Assembly (NCBI GenBank): GCA_012955965.1
Contig: JABBZI010000013.1
Location: forward strand, 1 to 64,000
Direction of reading: 5' to 3'
Length of the DNA stretch: 64,000 bases
Origin: Clostridioides difficile
GTDB lineage: Bacteria > Bacillota > Clostridia > Peptostreptococcales > Peptostreptococcaceae
Of the stretch, positions 27,216-36,537 are shown piece after piece (positions within the stretch are counted from its first letter, which is position 1; every line of letters begins with the position of its first letter). The position numbers were made by a program, and so were the translations under genes. Under the pieces are notes generated by a model. That model saw only the letters and a program-made list of their open reading frames with translations. It made no database searches and was not told the origin of the DNA.

Positions 27216-28589
27216 TTATTTATTTAGATATTCGACTATTTTTTCTAATCTCATGCCTCTTGAGCCTTTTACTAAAATAGTGTCTCCTGTTTTTACTAAT
27301 TCATCTAACTTGTTAAGTACTTCTTCTCTATTCTCAAAGTGATATATATTGGCTGGATTAAATCCTAATTGTTTTGCCTCTTCTCCAATAAACACTGAAT
27401 TTTCACCTATAGTTATTATAACATCAGTATTATTCATAGATGATTTTCCTACTAATCTATGACCATACTCTGAAATTTCACCCATTTCTAGTATATCTCC
27501 AAGTATTGCCACCCTTCTACCTTTATATCTTCCAAGTATCTTTAAAGCAGCATCCATAGAATCTGGACTAGCATTATATGAATCATTAATTATTGTTAAT
27601 TTTTCATTTTTTATTATGTCTAGTCTCATTTTTGTCCCTTTAAAATTTTTTAAACCTTTTTTTATATAATCTAAAGAAATATTTAGACACATTCCCACCA
27701 ATATTGCAGACATAGCATTATATATATTATGTTCTCCTATTGTTGGTATAAATATTTCCTCTTTTTTTCCATCTATAACACATATAAATGTAAGACTATC
27801 TTCTTCCATAGTGTAACTTTCACAATAAATATCATTATTTTTGTTGAATCCAAATGTTTTTAGTTTATATACATGTTCTTTTTCTTTTAATGGAGATAAA
27901 AACTTATCATCTCCATTTACAATTAAAGTATTTGTTTCGTTAAAATTAGAAGTAATTTCCATCTTTGCTTTTAAAATACCTTCTTGTGAACCTAGTTTTT
28001 CTACATGTGATAATCCTATATTTGATATTACTGCAATTTTTGGATTTACTATATCTACTAAATATTTTATTTCATTAAATCCAGACATTCCCATCTCTAT
28101 TACAGCACACTCATGTTCTTTATTTAGATTAAATAAAGTCAACGGAACTCCAAAATGATTATTTAAGTTCTTTTCATTTTTTAATATGTTTAATTTTGCA
28201 GATATAGCAGAATATATCATATCTCTAGTAGTAGTTTTTCCTACACTACCTGTAACACCTATAAATGGAATATCAAATTTTTCCTTATAATATCTTGATA
28301 TATCTCCTAGGGCTAAAGATGTATCTTTTACCTCTATTAAATTTATATCCGAACTTTCTAATTTTATTCCATTACTTTCACTTTTTATAAAAGTTTTGCA
28401 TCCACTATCATATGCAGACTTCATAAATGTATGTCCATCTAAATTTTCTCCAACTATGGCTACAAATGCATTTTGAGCATTTGCTTCCCTGCTATCTATA
28501 ACTATATCACTTACACAGTCATTATAATCTCCATATATTAACTTCCCATTAGTTGCAAGTACTAACTCTTTTATTGTTAAGCACTCCAT
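27216..28589 (-). CDS. murF: UDP-MurNAc-tripeptide--D-alanyl-D-alanine ligase
   Basis: MurF adds D-Ala-D-Ala to complete the UDP-MurNAc-pentapeptide. The protein has 457 residues, with the N-terminal uridine-binding domain (DSREANAQNAFVAIVGEN), ATP loop GVTGSVGKTTTRDMI, central ISNIGLSHVEKLGSQEGIL and C-terminal NDSYNASPDSMDAAL. AGGAGG lies upstream of the ATG at 28589; the longer frame starts with a TTG at 28595. It is preceded by the spoVD terminator, so the murF-mraY-murD-spoVE-murG run likely starts at a promoter just upstream. Confidence 0.96.
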   Translation of the reverse strand: MECLTIKELVLATNGKLIYGDYNDCVSDIVIDSREANAQNAFVAIVGENLDGHTFMKSAYDSGCKTFIKSESNGIKLESSDINLIEVKDTSLALGDISRYYKEKFDIPFIGVTGSVGKTTTRDMIYSAISAKLNILKNEKNLNNHFGVPLTLFNLNKEHECAVIEMGMSGFNEIKYLVDIVNPKIAVISNIGLSHVEKLGSQEGILKAKMEITSNFNETNTLIVNGDDKFLSPLKEKEHVYKLKTFGFNKNNDIYCESYTMEEDSLTFICVIDGKKEEIFIPTIGEHNIYNAMSAILVGMCLNISLDYIKKGLKNFKGTKMRLDIIKNEKLTIINDSYNASPDSMDAALKILGRYKGRRVAILGDILEMGEISEYGHRLVGKSSMNNTDVIITIGENSVFIGEEAKQLGFNPANIYHFENREEVLNKLDELVKTGDTILVKGSRGMRLEKIVEYLNK

Positions 28590-28631
28590 TATCAAACTCC
28601 TCCTTTAAAACCTTTAGTTATATTGTCTTAG

Positions 28632-28670
28632 CAACAAAAGGCAATGTATACCGTTATATATACATTGCCT
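28632..28670 (-). terminator. Intrinsic terminator between spoVD and murF
   Basis: Arms AGGCAATGTATA (28639-28650) and TATACATTGCCT (28659-28670) are followed on the minus strand by TTTTGTTG. Confidence 0.75.
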
Positions 28671-28756
28671 ACGATAACTCTTAACTTTATAATTATATAC
28701 TATATTTCTGTTTTTTTGAAGATGTTTATGGGTATATGTTAATTATCTGTTACTTT

Positions 28757-30736
28757 TTACTTCTCAAAATATAGTGTTATACTTGAATCCTCATTAACTT
28801 TTACTCCAGGTTTTGGGAATATATCTTTTACCTTTGTATTCTCTGGAAGCTCTATATCTGTATCTAAATCTGGTTTTAACTTAGCATCTTCTAAAGCCTT
28901 CACAGCATCACCAATTTTTAGGTTTCTTACATCTGGCACTTGAACCTGTTTCTTTTCATATTCAGCTTTCTCTTCTTCTTTATATACAGGTTTAACTCCT
29001 AAATATTTTAAAGAATCATTCATTATTTCTTTTACTATTGGACCTGCTGTAGTACTACCAAATGCGCTCACTCCTGTTGGCTCATCAACAATAGCAAGAA
29101 CTACAATTTGTGGGTCATCACAAGGTGCTATTCCAACAAAGGAACATATATATTTTCCTTGTGCATATTTCCCATCTATAACCTTTTGAGCTGTTCCAGT
29201 TTTACCACCAAGTCTATAACCTGGTATATAGGCTATCTTTCCTCCACCTTCACTTACAACTGACTCTGCAATTTCTAACATTTTCTTAGATGTTTCTTTA
29301 GATATAACACTTCTTACTTTTTTTGGCTTTACTGTTTCAGTTATATTTCCTTTGTTATCAGTATAAGATTTTACAACTCTTGGTTGCATTAAATCTCCAC
29401 CATTTGCTATTGATGATATAGCAGTTATAAGTTGTATTGGAGTCACTGATATAGATTGACCAAATGATATTGTAGCCAATTCAACTGGACCTACATTTTT
29501 TTCATTATACAATATTCCTTTAGCTTCTCCTGGTAAATCAATGCCAGTCTTATCCATAAGACCAAAAGATTCTATATAATCATACATTTTTCCAACACCT
29601 AATCTACTTCCTAACTCAACAAATACAGGGTTACAAGAGTTTTGTACTGCTTGTTTAAACTCTTGTGTACCATGAGGTCTATAGTGTCTCCAACATTTAA
29701 TCTTTCTTCCTCCAACAGTTACACTACCTGTACATGTAAATTTCTCACCATCTTTAATCACTCCTTCTTCAAGGGCACTAGAAGATGTGATAAGTTTAAA
29801 TGTAGAACCTGGCTCATATGTATCACTTACTGCTGGATTTCTCCACATTTGATAATAACCTTTTATTTTCTCTTTATCATTATACTTTTCAAGTTCTTCT
29901 TGATAGTATGGATATATTGGTGTTCTAGAATCATTAGGGTCGTAGTCTGGTTTTGATGCTAAAGCAAGTATGTCACCAGTTTTAGGATTCATAGCTATTG
30001 CAGTGACCTTTTTTGCATTGTTTATCTCATAAGCTTTTTGTACTGCTTTTTCAGTATAGTGTTGAATGACTTCGTCTATAGATAAAACAAGCCCATTACC
30101 TTGAACAGGTTCATAATACTTTTCCATTCCTTGTGGTATTTCTCTTCCTGAAGCATCAGTACTCACTATCAATTTTCCAGGCTTTCCTTTTAATTTTTTA
30201 TCATATTGCATCTCTATACCAGATATACCTGTTGCATCTGAAGAAGTATGTCCTAGTACATATGGTGCAAAGTTTCCATATGGATAATATCTTTGATTAT
30301 CTTCTGCTACCCATATTCCACCCAGTTTAGCATCTCTTATTTGGCTTGCCTTATCATCATCTATCCATCTTTTGACTTTTACAAGAGCCATATTTTTTTT
30401 ACTTATTAAAGCATAAATATCTTTATAATCTTCATCCAAAATGTCAGCTACTTTTTGAGCTGCTTCTTTTTTATCTTCCACTTCTACAGGTTTGCACCAG
30501 ACAGTATACTTAGTTACACTTACTGCTAACTCTTTCATATTTCTATCATATATAGTTCCTCTTTTAGGCTCTATTGGTATATCTCTTGTTTGTTGTTCTA
30601 ATGCTTTTGTACTTAACCAATTTCCTTTCATAAGTTGTAGGTATCCAGTCCTAATAACAAGGCAAAAAAACAATGCACATGATAGAATAAGAACGAGTAC
30701 CAGTCTTTTTTTACTTATCCTCTTTACTTTTCTCAA
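28757..30736 (-). CDS. spoVD: Sporulation-specific class B penicillin-binding protein SpoVD
   Basis: SpoVD is a monofunctional transpeptidase anchored in the membrane that crosslinks peptidoglycan during sporulation. In the 659-residue protein an N-terminal membrane segment (about 10-30) is followed by the pedestal domain with RGTIYDRN, then the transpeptidase domain with STFK (catalytic S311), SCN at 367-369 and KTG at 512-514. One PASTA domain (about 598-657) ends the protein. The PASTA domain favours SpoVD over a division-only PBP. It lies downstream of the ftsL-like gene and is probably the partner of SpoVE. Confidence 0.94.
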   Translation of the reverse strand: MRKVKRISKKRLVLVLILSCALFFCLVIRTGYLQLMKGNWLSTKALEQQTRDIPIEPKRGTIYDRNMKELAVSVTKYTVWCKPVEVEDKKEAAQKVADILDEDYKDIYALISKKNMALVKVKRWIDDDKASQIRDAKLGGIWVAEDNQRYYPYGNFAPYVLGHTSSDATGISGIEMQYDKKLKGKPGKLIVSTDASGREIPQGMEKYYEPVQGNGLVLSIDEVIQHYTEKAVQKAYEINNAKKVTAIAMNPKTGDILALASKPDYDPNDSRTPIYPYYQEELEKYNDKEKIKGYYQMWRNPAVSDTYEPGSTFKLITSSSALEEGVIKDGEKFTCTGSVTVGGRKIKCWRHYRPHGTQEFKQAVQNSCNPVFVELGSRLGVGKMYDYIESFGLMDKTGIDLPGEAKGILYNEKNVGPVELATISFGQSISVTPIQLITAISSIANGGDLMQPRVVKSYTDNKGNITETVKPKKVRSVISKETSKKMLEIAESVVSEGGGKIAYIPGYRLGGKTGTAQKVIDGKYAQGKYICSFVGIAPCDDPQIVVLAIVDEPTGVSAFGSTTAGPIVKEIMNDSLKYLGVKPVYKEEEKAEYEKKQVQVPDVRNLKIGDAVKALEDAKLKPDLDTDIELPENTKVKDIFPKPGVKVNEDSSITLYFEK

Positions 30737-30747
30737 ATCTATTCCCC

Positions 30748-31095
30748 CTAGTTATCCACATCTATATACTTTATTTGTCCATCTTTTGGATAGTCCATAT
30801 TGAGCAAGTCTTTTGCCTTTAGCTCAATTTCTTTTATCGATGTTTTTTCAGTTTCTTTTGCCTTTAGTTCTTCTAGTACTATCTCTTTTTTTCTTAAATC
30901 TTTTTGTAAATAATAAATGTCATACTTCATTTCTGAGATTTTCGAATAACCACATAGATTCAATATTATTACTGTAAAGGTTGCAATCAATAAAATACAT
31001 TTAGTCCCTATTTTTTTATTATTTCTCTTTTTATAATTATTCTTTTTCTTATTTTTATATTCATTTAGATTATGTATTTTATAATTTTTTTTCAA
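30748..31095 (-). CDS. FtsL-like bitopic division protein
   Basis: This 115-residue protein has a strongly basic N-terminus (NKKKNNYKKRNNKK), one membrane segment (about residues 32-48) and an extracellular coiled coil (YYLQKDLRKKEIVLEELKAKETEK). These properties and its place directly before spoVD match FtsL, which bridges DivIB/DivIC to the SEDS-PBP pair. Sequence conservation is too low to name it firmly. It is followed by spoVD after 11 bases, so the two are co-transcribed. Confidence 0.8.
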   Translation of the reverse strand: MKKNYKIHNLNEYKNKKKNNYKKRNNKKIGTKCILLIATFTVIILNLCGYSKISEMKYDIYYLQKDLRKKEIVLEELKAKETEKTSIKEIELKAKDLLNMDYPKDGQIKYIDVDN

Positions 31096-31233
31096 ATTAT
31101 CACCCCGATAATATATATTTTAAATTTTCCTCTATTACTATATTTGTTCTTAATCATATCTCTTCCTCTAAAATTTCATCGCTAAATTAATACACTAATA
31201 CACAATCTAATTGTAATTTTTTCTATACACAAC

Positions 31234-31280
31234 AAAAAACCTATAAATTCACTTATACTCTTATATTGAATCTATAGGTT
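31234..31280 (-). terminator. Intrinsic terminator after rsmH
   Basis: Arms AACCTATAAATTCA (31238-31251) and TGAATCTATAGGTT (31267-31280) pair with one mismatch. On the minus strand the stem is followed by TTTTTTGTTG. Confidence 0.8.
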
Positions 31281-31397
31281 ATACACTAATTTTATTTATT
31301 TTTATTAATTATATTATATTCAGATAATCTTTTCCATAAGTACAATATGTAACTAGTTTATCTATTTTTTATTATTAATCTCTCCATAATATATTAT

Positions 31398-31508
31398 TTA
31401 TCTCCATATTTTTATATCTAAATCTTCATCACTTATATCAATAACAAAAACATACCTTATAGTAGCAACTGTTTCTAAATTACTTTTTAATACAACATAA
31501 TCTATCAT
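31398..31508 (-). CDS. Possible 36-residue small ORF downstream of rsmH
   Basis: An ATG at 31508 opens a 36-codon frame ending at TAA 31398. It reads MIDYVVLKSNLETVATIRYV and then an acidic tail (ISDEDLDIKIWR). It lies between the rsmH stop and the rsmH terminator, so it would be on the same transcript. No clear ribosome binding site precedes it, and the family is not recognised. It could be a real small protein, a gene remnant or chance. Confidence 0.25.
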   Translation of the reverse strand: MIDYVVLKSNLETVATIRYVFVIDISDEDLDIKIWR

Positions 31509-31574
31509 ACTTTTTAATTACTTATAATAGACCTTCTTTACATAAACGTACTCTTTAGCCCTAAGTTGTATAAG

Positions 31575-32510
31575 TTATATTTTTTCTGCTACTCTTAACT
31601 TAGCACTTCTTGAACGTGGATTTGCTTCTATTTCTTCATCACTAGGTAATATTGGTTTTCTAGTTATTATTTTAACCTCGGATTCTTTGTCACACTGGCA
31701 TATAGGTAAATGTTGTGGACATATACAATCTGATGCTAGATATTTAAATGCATTCTTTACTATTCTATCTTCTAATGAATGAAATGTTATTATACATATT
31801 CTTCCACCTTCATTCATTATAGAAGAAGCATCATTTATCATCTTTGTAATTACTCCAAGCTCATTATTTACTTCTATTCGTATAGCTTGAAAAGTTCTTT
31901 TAGCTGGATGAGGTCCATCTATTCTAGCTTTTTTAGGAATAGCCTTTTTAATTACATCTACCAATTCGCCAGTAGTTTCTATGGGTTTATTTGCTCTTTC
32001 TTCAACTATAAATTTAGCTATACGTTTAGCCCAGTTGTCTTCACCATAATCTTTTATTATCTTAGCAAGTTCATCCTCTGTATAAGTATTTACTACATCA
32101 TATGCAGAAAACTCACATCTAACATCCATCCTCATATCAAGTGGTGCATCTTGCATATAAGAAAAACCTCTATCTGCTTCATCAAGTTGATGAGATGATA
32201 CTCCTAAATCTGCTAATACACCATCAATCTTGTGAACACCTATTTTTTCCAATTCTTCTTTTATATTTTCAAAATTGCTATGAACAAACTTTACTCTACC
32301 TTCATATTCACCCAATCTCTCTCTCGCTGTATTTATAGCATTTTTATCTTGGTCAAATCCTATAAATAATCCTTTATCTGATAGTCTTTTTACTATCTCT
32401 CTAGAATGTCCTGCTCCTCCCATAGTACAGTCTACATACACTCCATCTGGTTTTATCTTTAAATTTTCTATACACTCATCTAAAAGAACTGATACATGAT
32501 GAAATTCCAT
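31575..32510 (-). CDS. rsmH: 16S rRNA (cytosine(1402)-N4)-methyltransferase RsmH
   Basis: RsmH (MraW) methylates N4 of C1402 in 16S rRNA. The 311-residue protein has the SAM-binding motif [21 protein letters not shown] and [14 protein letters not shown], and the C-terminal [13 protein letters not shown]. The ATG at 32510 ([12 protein letters not shown]) has GGGAGGT upstream; the longer frame begins at 32531. It is usually the second gene of the division cluster after mraZ; here lgt precedes it instead. Confidence 0.97.
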   Translation of the reverse strand: MEFHHVSVLLDECIENLKIKPDGVYVDCTMGGAGHSREIVKRLSDKGLFIGFDQDKNAINTARERLGEYEGRVKFVHSNFENIKEELEKIGVHKIDGVLADLGVSSHQLDEADRGFSYMQDAPLDMRMDVRCEFSAYDVVNTYTEDELAKIIKDYGEDNWAKRIAKFIVEERANKPIETTGELVDVIKKAIPKKARIDGPHPAKRTFQAIRIEVNNELGVITKMINDASSIMNEGGRICIITFHSLEDRIVKNAFKYLASDCICPQHLPICQCDKESEVKIITRKPILPSDEEIEANPRSRSAKLRVAEKI

Positions 32511-32542
32511 AGTTACCTCCCTTAAATTCACTATTTAAACTA

Positions 32543-33286
32543 TTATTCACTAATATTTTTTTTATTTCTCTTTGACAAATAAATATGTGCAATTATACCA
32601 CCAATCACTCCAACTAGGCTTATAACTTGTGCCATTCTAAGTGGCCCTAACATTAAGCTATCGGTTCTTAATCCCTCTATAAAAAATCTTCCTATTGAAT
32701 ATAAAGTTATATAAGTAACTATAACTTGACCTTCATACTTTTTATTTTTTCTAAACAACAGTAAAACTATAAATATACCAAAATCCCATATAGATTCATA
32801 TAGAAAAGTTGGATGTACCTTTACTCCATCAACTATTATTCCCCAAGGTAAATTAGTTGCACCTCCATGTGCTTCTCCATTGATAAAATTTCCCCATCTT
32901 CCTATAGCTTGTGCTAAGGGCATTCCAAGTATAACTGTATCAGCCATTTTTAAGAAGTTAATGTTTTTAACTTTAGTGTATATATATCCAGCTAATATTC
33001 CACCAATTAAACCTCCATGTATAGCAAGTCCGCCACCTCTAAAATTAAAGACTTGAGATATATTTTGAGCATAGTAACTCCAATTAAATACTACATAATA
33101 GATTCTTGCACAGATTAGTCCTGCTGGAATTGCTATTATAGCTATATTTAATACATCATCCTCTTTAATTCCTACTCTTTTTGACTCTTTTATTGCAATC
33201 AAAGTCCCTAGAATCATTCCACATGCCATAAGTATTCCATACCACATGATGTCTATTCCAAATAATGTAAATGCCACTCTATCCAT
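32543..33286 (-). CDS. lgt: Prolipoprotein diacylglyceryl transferase
   Basis: Lgt attaches diacylglycerol from phosphatidylglycerol to the lipobox cysteine of prolipoproteins in the membrane. The 247-residue protein has about seven membrane segments, the signature IGRWGNFINGEAHGG, and LAIHGGLIGG containing the catalytic His region. Length is slightly short of the usual 260-290, within range for Firmicutes. It is followed by rsmH after 32 bases. The lipoprotein at 16648-17922 in this window is a potential client. Confidence 0.96.
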   Translation of the reverse strand: MDRVAFTLFGIDIMWYGILMACGMILGTLIAIKESKRVGIKEDDVLNIAIIAIPAGLICARIYYVVFNWSYYAQNISQVFNFRGGGLAIHGGLIGGILAGYIYTKVKNINFLKMADTVILGMPLAQAIGRWGNFINGEAHGGATNLPWGIIVDGVKVHPTFLYESIWDFGIFIVLLLFRKNKKYEGQVIVTYITLYSIGRFFIEGLRTDSLMLGPLRMAQVISLVGVIGGIIAHIYLSKRNKKNISE

Positions 33287-33655
33287 AACGTCACCTCTTC
33301 GTATTAATTAAAAATATTTCCAAAGCAATATACTTATTTTTACAATTAATTGTAATTATACTAAATTATGATAACATATTAATGTCAATTCTACAAAAAA
33401 TATTAAAACTAATCCTACAAATACCCATAATATATTACATATATTATACCAATATAATTGCTATAAAATTCTTTAAAATTAAAGAGATTGGTACATTTAT
33501 GCACCAACCTCTTATACATTTTTATATCTGATTCTTAAATTTTTCAACTTAATTTACATAAATATATTTTATAAATTTATTTTTTATTTAAATAAGATAA
33601 ATATTCAAATTTACAATTTAGTATTTATCTAGTTATTCTTATTATAATTAAATCT
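33287..33655. other. Intergenic region between M16 pair and lgt
   Basis: This 369-base AT-rich gap holds the terminator of the M16 pair (33482-33513). The promoter for lgt-rsmH must be in 33287-33480, but no strong consensus is seen. No gene is evident. Confidence 0.6.
33482..33513 (-). terminator. Intrinsic terminator after the M16 pair
   Basis: Arms AAGAGATTGGTAC and GCACCAACCTCTT pair with mismatches at 33482-33494 and 33501-33513, followed on the minus strand by TTTAATTTT. It ends the M16 unit. Confidence 0.65.
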
Positions 33656-34942
33656 TTATTTAGGTTCTACAATAGAAATAACACAATACTCTTCTTTAAA
33701 ATGTTCTTTTAATCTTTCTTCTACTTCATCAAAAGTAATATCTTTAACAACATCTAAATAATCCAATATATTTATATCCTTAAATACATAAGATATAAAA
33801 CTGTTTGCTATAAAATTTATTGAATCAAAGTATTTAATAAATGAACCAATCTTTTTCTTTTTAGTTCTTTCAAATTCTTCTTTAGATAAACCTTCTTTTT
33901 TTGAGTTTTCTATATACTCAATAATTATATCTTTTACTTTTTTAGGTTCCTTAGAGTCTCCAGCTATTATACTAAAAGCATAATCTACTTGAGATGAAAA
34001 TCCTGCTCCAAAATTTTCATTTATTAATCCTTGCATATACAAATCTTCATAAAGTTTACTTCCTTTTTTAAATAACATACCCACAAGTATGTCAGTTACA
34101 ATCTCTTTACGTAGAAGTTCTTTTCCTTTTAAACCAACATTACTATCCTTAAAACCTATATTAAACATAGGCATAGATATTGGGAATTTTTCTATGACTT
34201 CTTTGTCTTTTACACTTTTAGGCTCTTCTGGATAAAATCTCTCTATACTCTTAGAAAGCTTATCTACATCATAGTTATTTGCTTTTTTAGTTACATCTAT
34301 AACTTTCTCTACATCTAAATCACCAACAACAAATAAAGCCATATTTCCTGGATTATAAAAAGTATTGTAACATTTATATAGTTCTTCTTTAGTTATCTTA
34401 TATATACTATCTACTGTACCTGCTATATCAATTCTAGCAGGATAATTTACATACATTGCCTTCAAGCAATTAAAGTATACATTCCAATCAGGGTCATCAT
34501 TGTACATTTTAATTTCTTGTGCTATTATACCTTTTTCTTTTTCAACATTCTCATCTGTAAAATAAGGTGTTTGGACATAATCAATTAAATGTTCTAAACT
34601 CTCATAAAAATTTTCAGTAGCAGAAAATAAGTATGCTGTCATTGTAAAATTAGTAAATGCATTTGCATTTACTCCTAACTTAGAAAATTTATCAAATGCA
34701 TCTCCTCCATCAGGTTGTTCGAACATCTTATGTTCTAAAAAGTGCGCTATACCTTCATTTACTTTAATTTTTTTATCTTCTCCAATTGGTATAAATTCCA
34801 AATCATTTGAACCATAATTAGTAGCCAAAATAGCATACTTTTTAGTAAAACCTCTCTTAGGCATAAAGTATACATCTAGCCCATTTTGCAATTTTTCATA
34901 ATAAACTTCTTCTCTCAATATATCATTAACTATTTTTTCCAT
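33656..34942 (-). CDS. M16 family zinc metallopeptidase, catalytic partner (YmfH-like)
   Basis: The inverted zinc motif HxxEH appears as HFLEH (H67, E70, H71 from the chosen start) in GIAHFLEHKMFE, with the downstream glutamate in the helix EKEKGIIAQEIKMYND. The 428-residue protein matches the YmfH-type partner of bacterial M16 pairs. Such pairs have been linked to EF-P modification in Bacillus and to peptide processing elsewhere; the substrate here is unknown. The ATG at 34942 has GGAGG upstream at 8 bases; the longer frame starts at 34957, overlapping the previous stop. Confidence 0.9.
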   Translation of the reverse strand: MEKIVNDILREEVYYEKLQNGLDVYFMPKRGFTKKYAILATNYGSNDLEFIPIGEDKKIKVNEGIAHFLEHKMFEQPDGGDAFDKFSKLGVNANAFTNFTMTAYLFSATENFYESLEHLIDYVQTPYFTDENVEKEKGIIAQEIKMYNDDPDWNVYFNCLKAMYVNYPARIDIAGTVDSIYKITKEELYKCYNTFYNPGNMALFVVGDLDVEKVIDVTKKANNYDVDKLSKSIERFYPEEPKSVKDKEVIEKFPISMPMFNIGFKDSNVGLKGKELLRKEIVTDILVGMLFKKGSKLYEDLYMQGLINENFGAGFSSQVDYAFSIIAGDSKEPKKVKDIIIEYIENSKKEGLSKEEFERTKKKKIGSFIKYFDSINFIANSFISYVFKDINILDYLDVVKDITFDEVEERLKEHFKEEYCVISIVEPK

Positions 34943-34956
34943 AGACATTTCCTCCA

Positions 34957-36222
34957 TTAATTTCTCAAAAAGTATATAGTATCAAGTTCTATACCCTTTA
35001 TAGCTGCGACTATATCTTCTTTAGTAACTTTTTCTATACTAGATATTATGTCTTCTACTTCAGAATTTGTCTTTGACATAGACTGAGAAAAAGCAAAGTC
35101 AGACATCCCACCTATATTATCTGTTATAGATTTCATAGAGTTAACTAAAGCAAGTTTGCTATTTTCTAATTCTTCATCAGATATATCCCCTGCTTTTATA
35201 CTTTCTACTTGTTCTTTTATCAATTTCACAGCTTTATCATAATCTTTAGTTTCTATACCAGAAGATATAAACATAATACTTTTATACTTTTCTATTGAAG
35301 AAAATACATAATAACATAAGCTTTCTTTTTCTCTTACATTCACAAATAATTTAGAATGAGGTCCACCACCTAATACATTACTTCCAACAACAAGAGCATA
35401 ATATCTATCTGTATCTGCATAATCAATATTTGCTCTATAACCCATAACTAACTTACCTTGAGTTATTTCCATTTGTTCATCTACAACTTTTACTTCATCT
35501 ACTTTTTTTATAAAATCTGCTCTTGGTATCTCTATAATATCTTCTCTTTCAAATTTTAGATTCTTGCTTATTATATCCACAACTTTATCTTCATCAAAAT
35601 CACCTTCTACAACTATATCTATTGGTGATGTTTTAAGTATATTTTTATAATGTTCATATAAATCTTTTGAAGTTATACCATCTATTTCATCTTCATAGCC
35701 AAATTCACTTATACTGTATCTTTCTCCTTTACACATAGCTTCAATACATTTGTCTTGTGCATACTCTTTTTTATCATTTATCACTGATTGTATTTTTTCT
35801 CTTAGATTCTCTTTTTCAATATTTAAATATTCTTCTTTAAATCCTCCATCTACAATAAGCGTATTATTTATTACTTCATTAAAAAATTCCACTACTTCTT
35901 CAAATATACTCTCATCTAAATATTTTTCACTTATATTAATTATTTTGAAACTCAATACTTGTCTTTCTCCACGCTTTACAGCATCAGCTCCCATAGATGA
36001 GCCATATAAATCATCTAGTTTATTAGATATAGCTCTAGCGCTAGGATATTTTTCACTTCCACTTGCTATTATTGCTGGAAGCAAAGCATTTTTTGTAGTT
36101 TCTTTTTCATCAAGTATTCTTTGAACATATAAACTTATAAGATTTGATTTAAACTTCTCTGTTTTTATCAAAGTAAGATTAATATTATTACCTAAATTTA
36201 TTATTTTCTTAGTATTAACCAT
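34957..36222 (-). CDS. M16 family protein lacking the zinc motif (YmfF-like partner)
   Basis: This 421-residue M16-fold protein lacks HxxEH. At the equivalent place it reads LLPAIIASGSEKYPSARAISNKLDD, and the active-site arginine/tyrosine-like region appears later (GGGPHSKLFVNVREKESLCYYV). It is the inactive half of a heterodimeric M16 peptidase, as YmfF is to YmfH. AGGAGG precedes the ATG at 36222. It is followed by the active partner in an operon. Confidence 0.88.
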   Translation of the reverse strand: MVNTKKIINLGNNINLTLIKTEKFKSNLISLYVQRILDEKETTKNALLPAIIASGSEKYPSARAISNKLDDLYGSSMGADAVKRGERQVLSFKIINISEKYLDESIFEEVVEFFNEVINNTLIVDGGFKEEYLNIEKENLREKIQSVINDKKEYAQDKCIEAMCKGERYSISEFGYEDEIDGITSKDLYEHYKNILKTSPIDIVVEGDFDEDKVVDIISKNLKFEREDIIEIPRADFIKKVDEVKVVDEQMEITQGKLVMGYRANIDYADTDRYYALVVGSNVLGGGPHSKLFVNVREKESLCYYVFSSIEKYKSIMFISSGIETKDYDKAVKLIKEQVESIKAGDISDEELENSKLALVNSMKSITDNIGGMSDFAFSQSMSKTNSEVEDIISSIEKVTKEDIVAAIKGIELDTIYFLRN

Positions 36223-36537
36223 ATGTACCTCCTATTTTTATTTAAACATCAATTTTTAAATTGAAATTTATTTATTTTCTAATTGTATATACTAACATAT
36301 AAAAACCTTCTATTTAATTATATCCTTTTTATTATTTTCTAAAAGCAATATTTTTATTTAAATTAAATTCAAATATTATTTAAATCAATCTGCTTTAAAG
36401 TCTAGTTTACAAGCTTAATATATATGATGTATAATCAATATGTATGTCTATAATTAAAACAATTTTGCAATCCTATAGATTGATTGTTTAAAGTTATATA
36501 AAGAATATAAAAACGAATAAGAGAGAGGACGATTAAT
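36223..36537. other. Divergent intergenic region M16 pair / ychF
   Basis: This 315-base AT-rich region separates two divergent genes and contains the ychF promoter at 36406-36435. A promoter for the M16 pair should also be here but is not obvious. No gene is seen. Confidence 0.6.
36406..36435 (+). promoter_or_regulatory. Candidate sigma-A promoter for ychF
   Basis: TTTACA (36406-36411) and TATAAT (36430-36435) are separated by 18 bases, giving a leader of about 95 bases before ychF. Confidence 0.5.

Larger units (their letters stand above)
31096..31574. other. Intergenic region rsmH to ftsL-like gene
   Basis: This 479-base AT-rich stretch holds the rsmH terminator (31234-31280) and a possible 36-codon ORF (31398-31508). 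The mraZ gene often found beside rsmH is not in this stretch. The ftsL-spoVD promoter should lie between 31096 and about 31235, but no strong consensus is seen. Confidence 0.6.
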
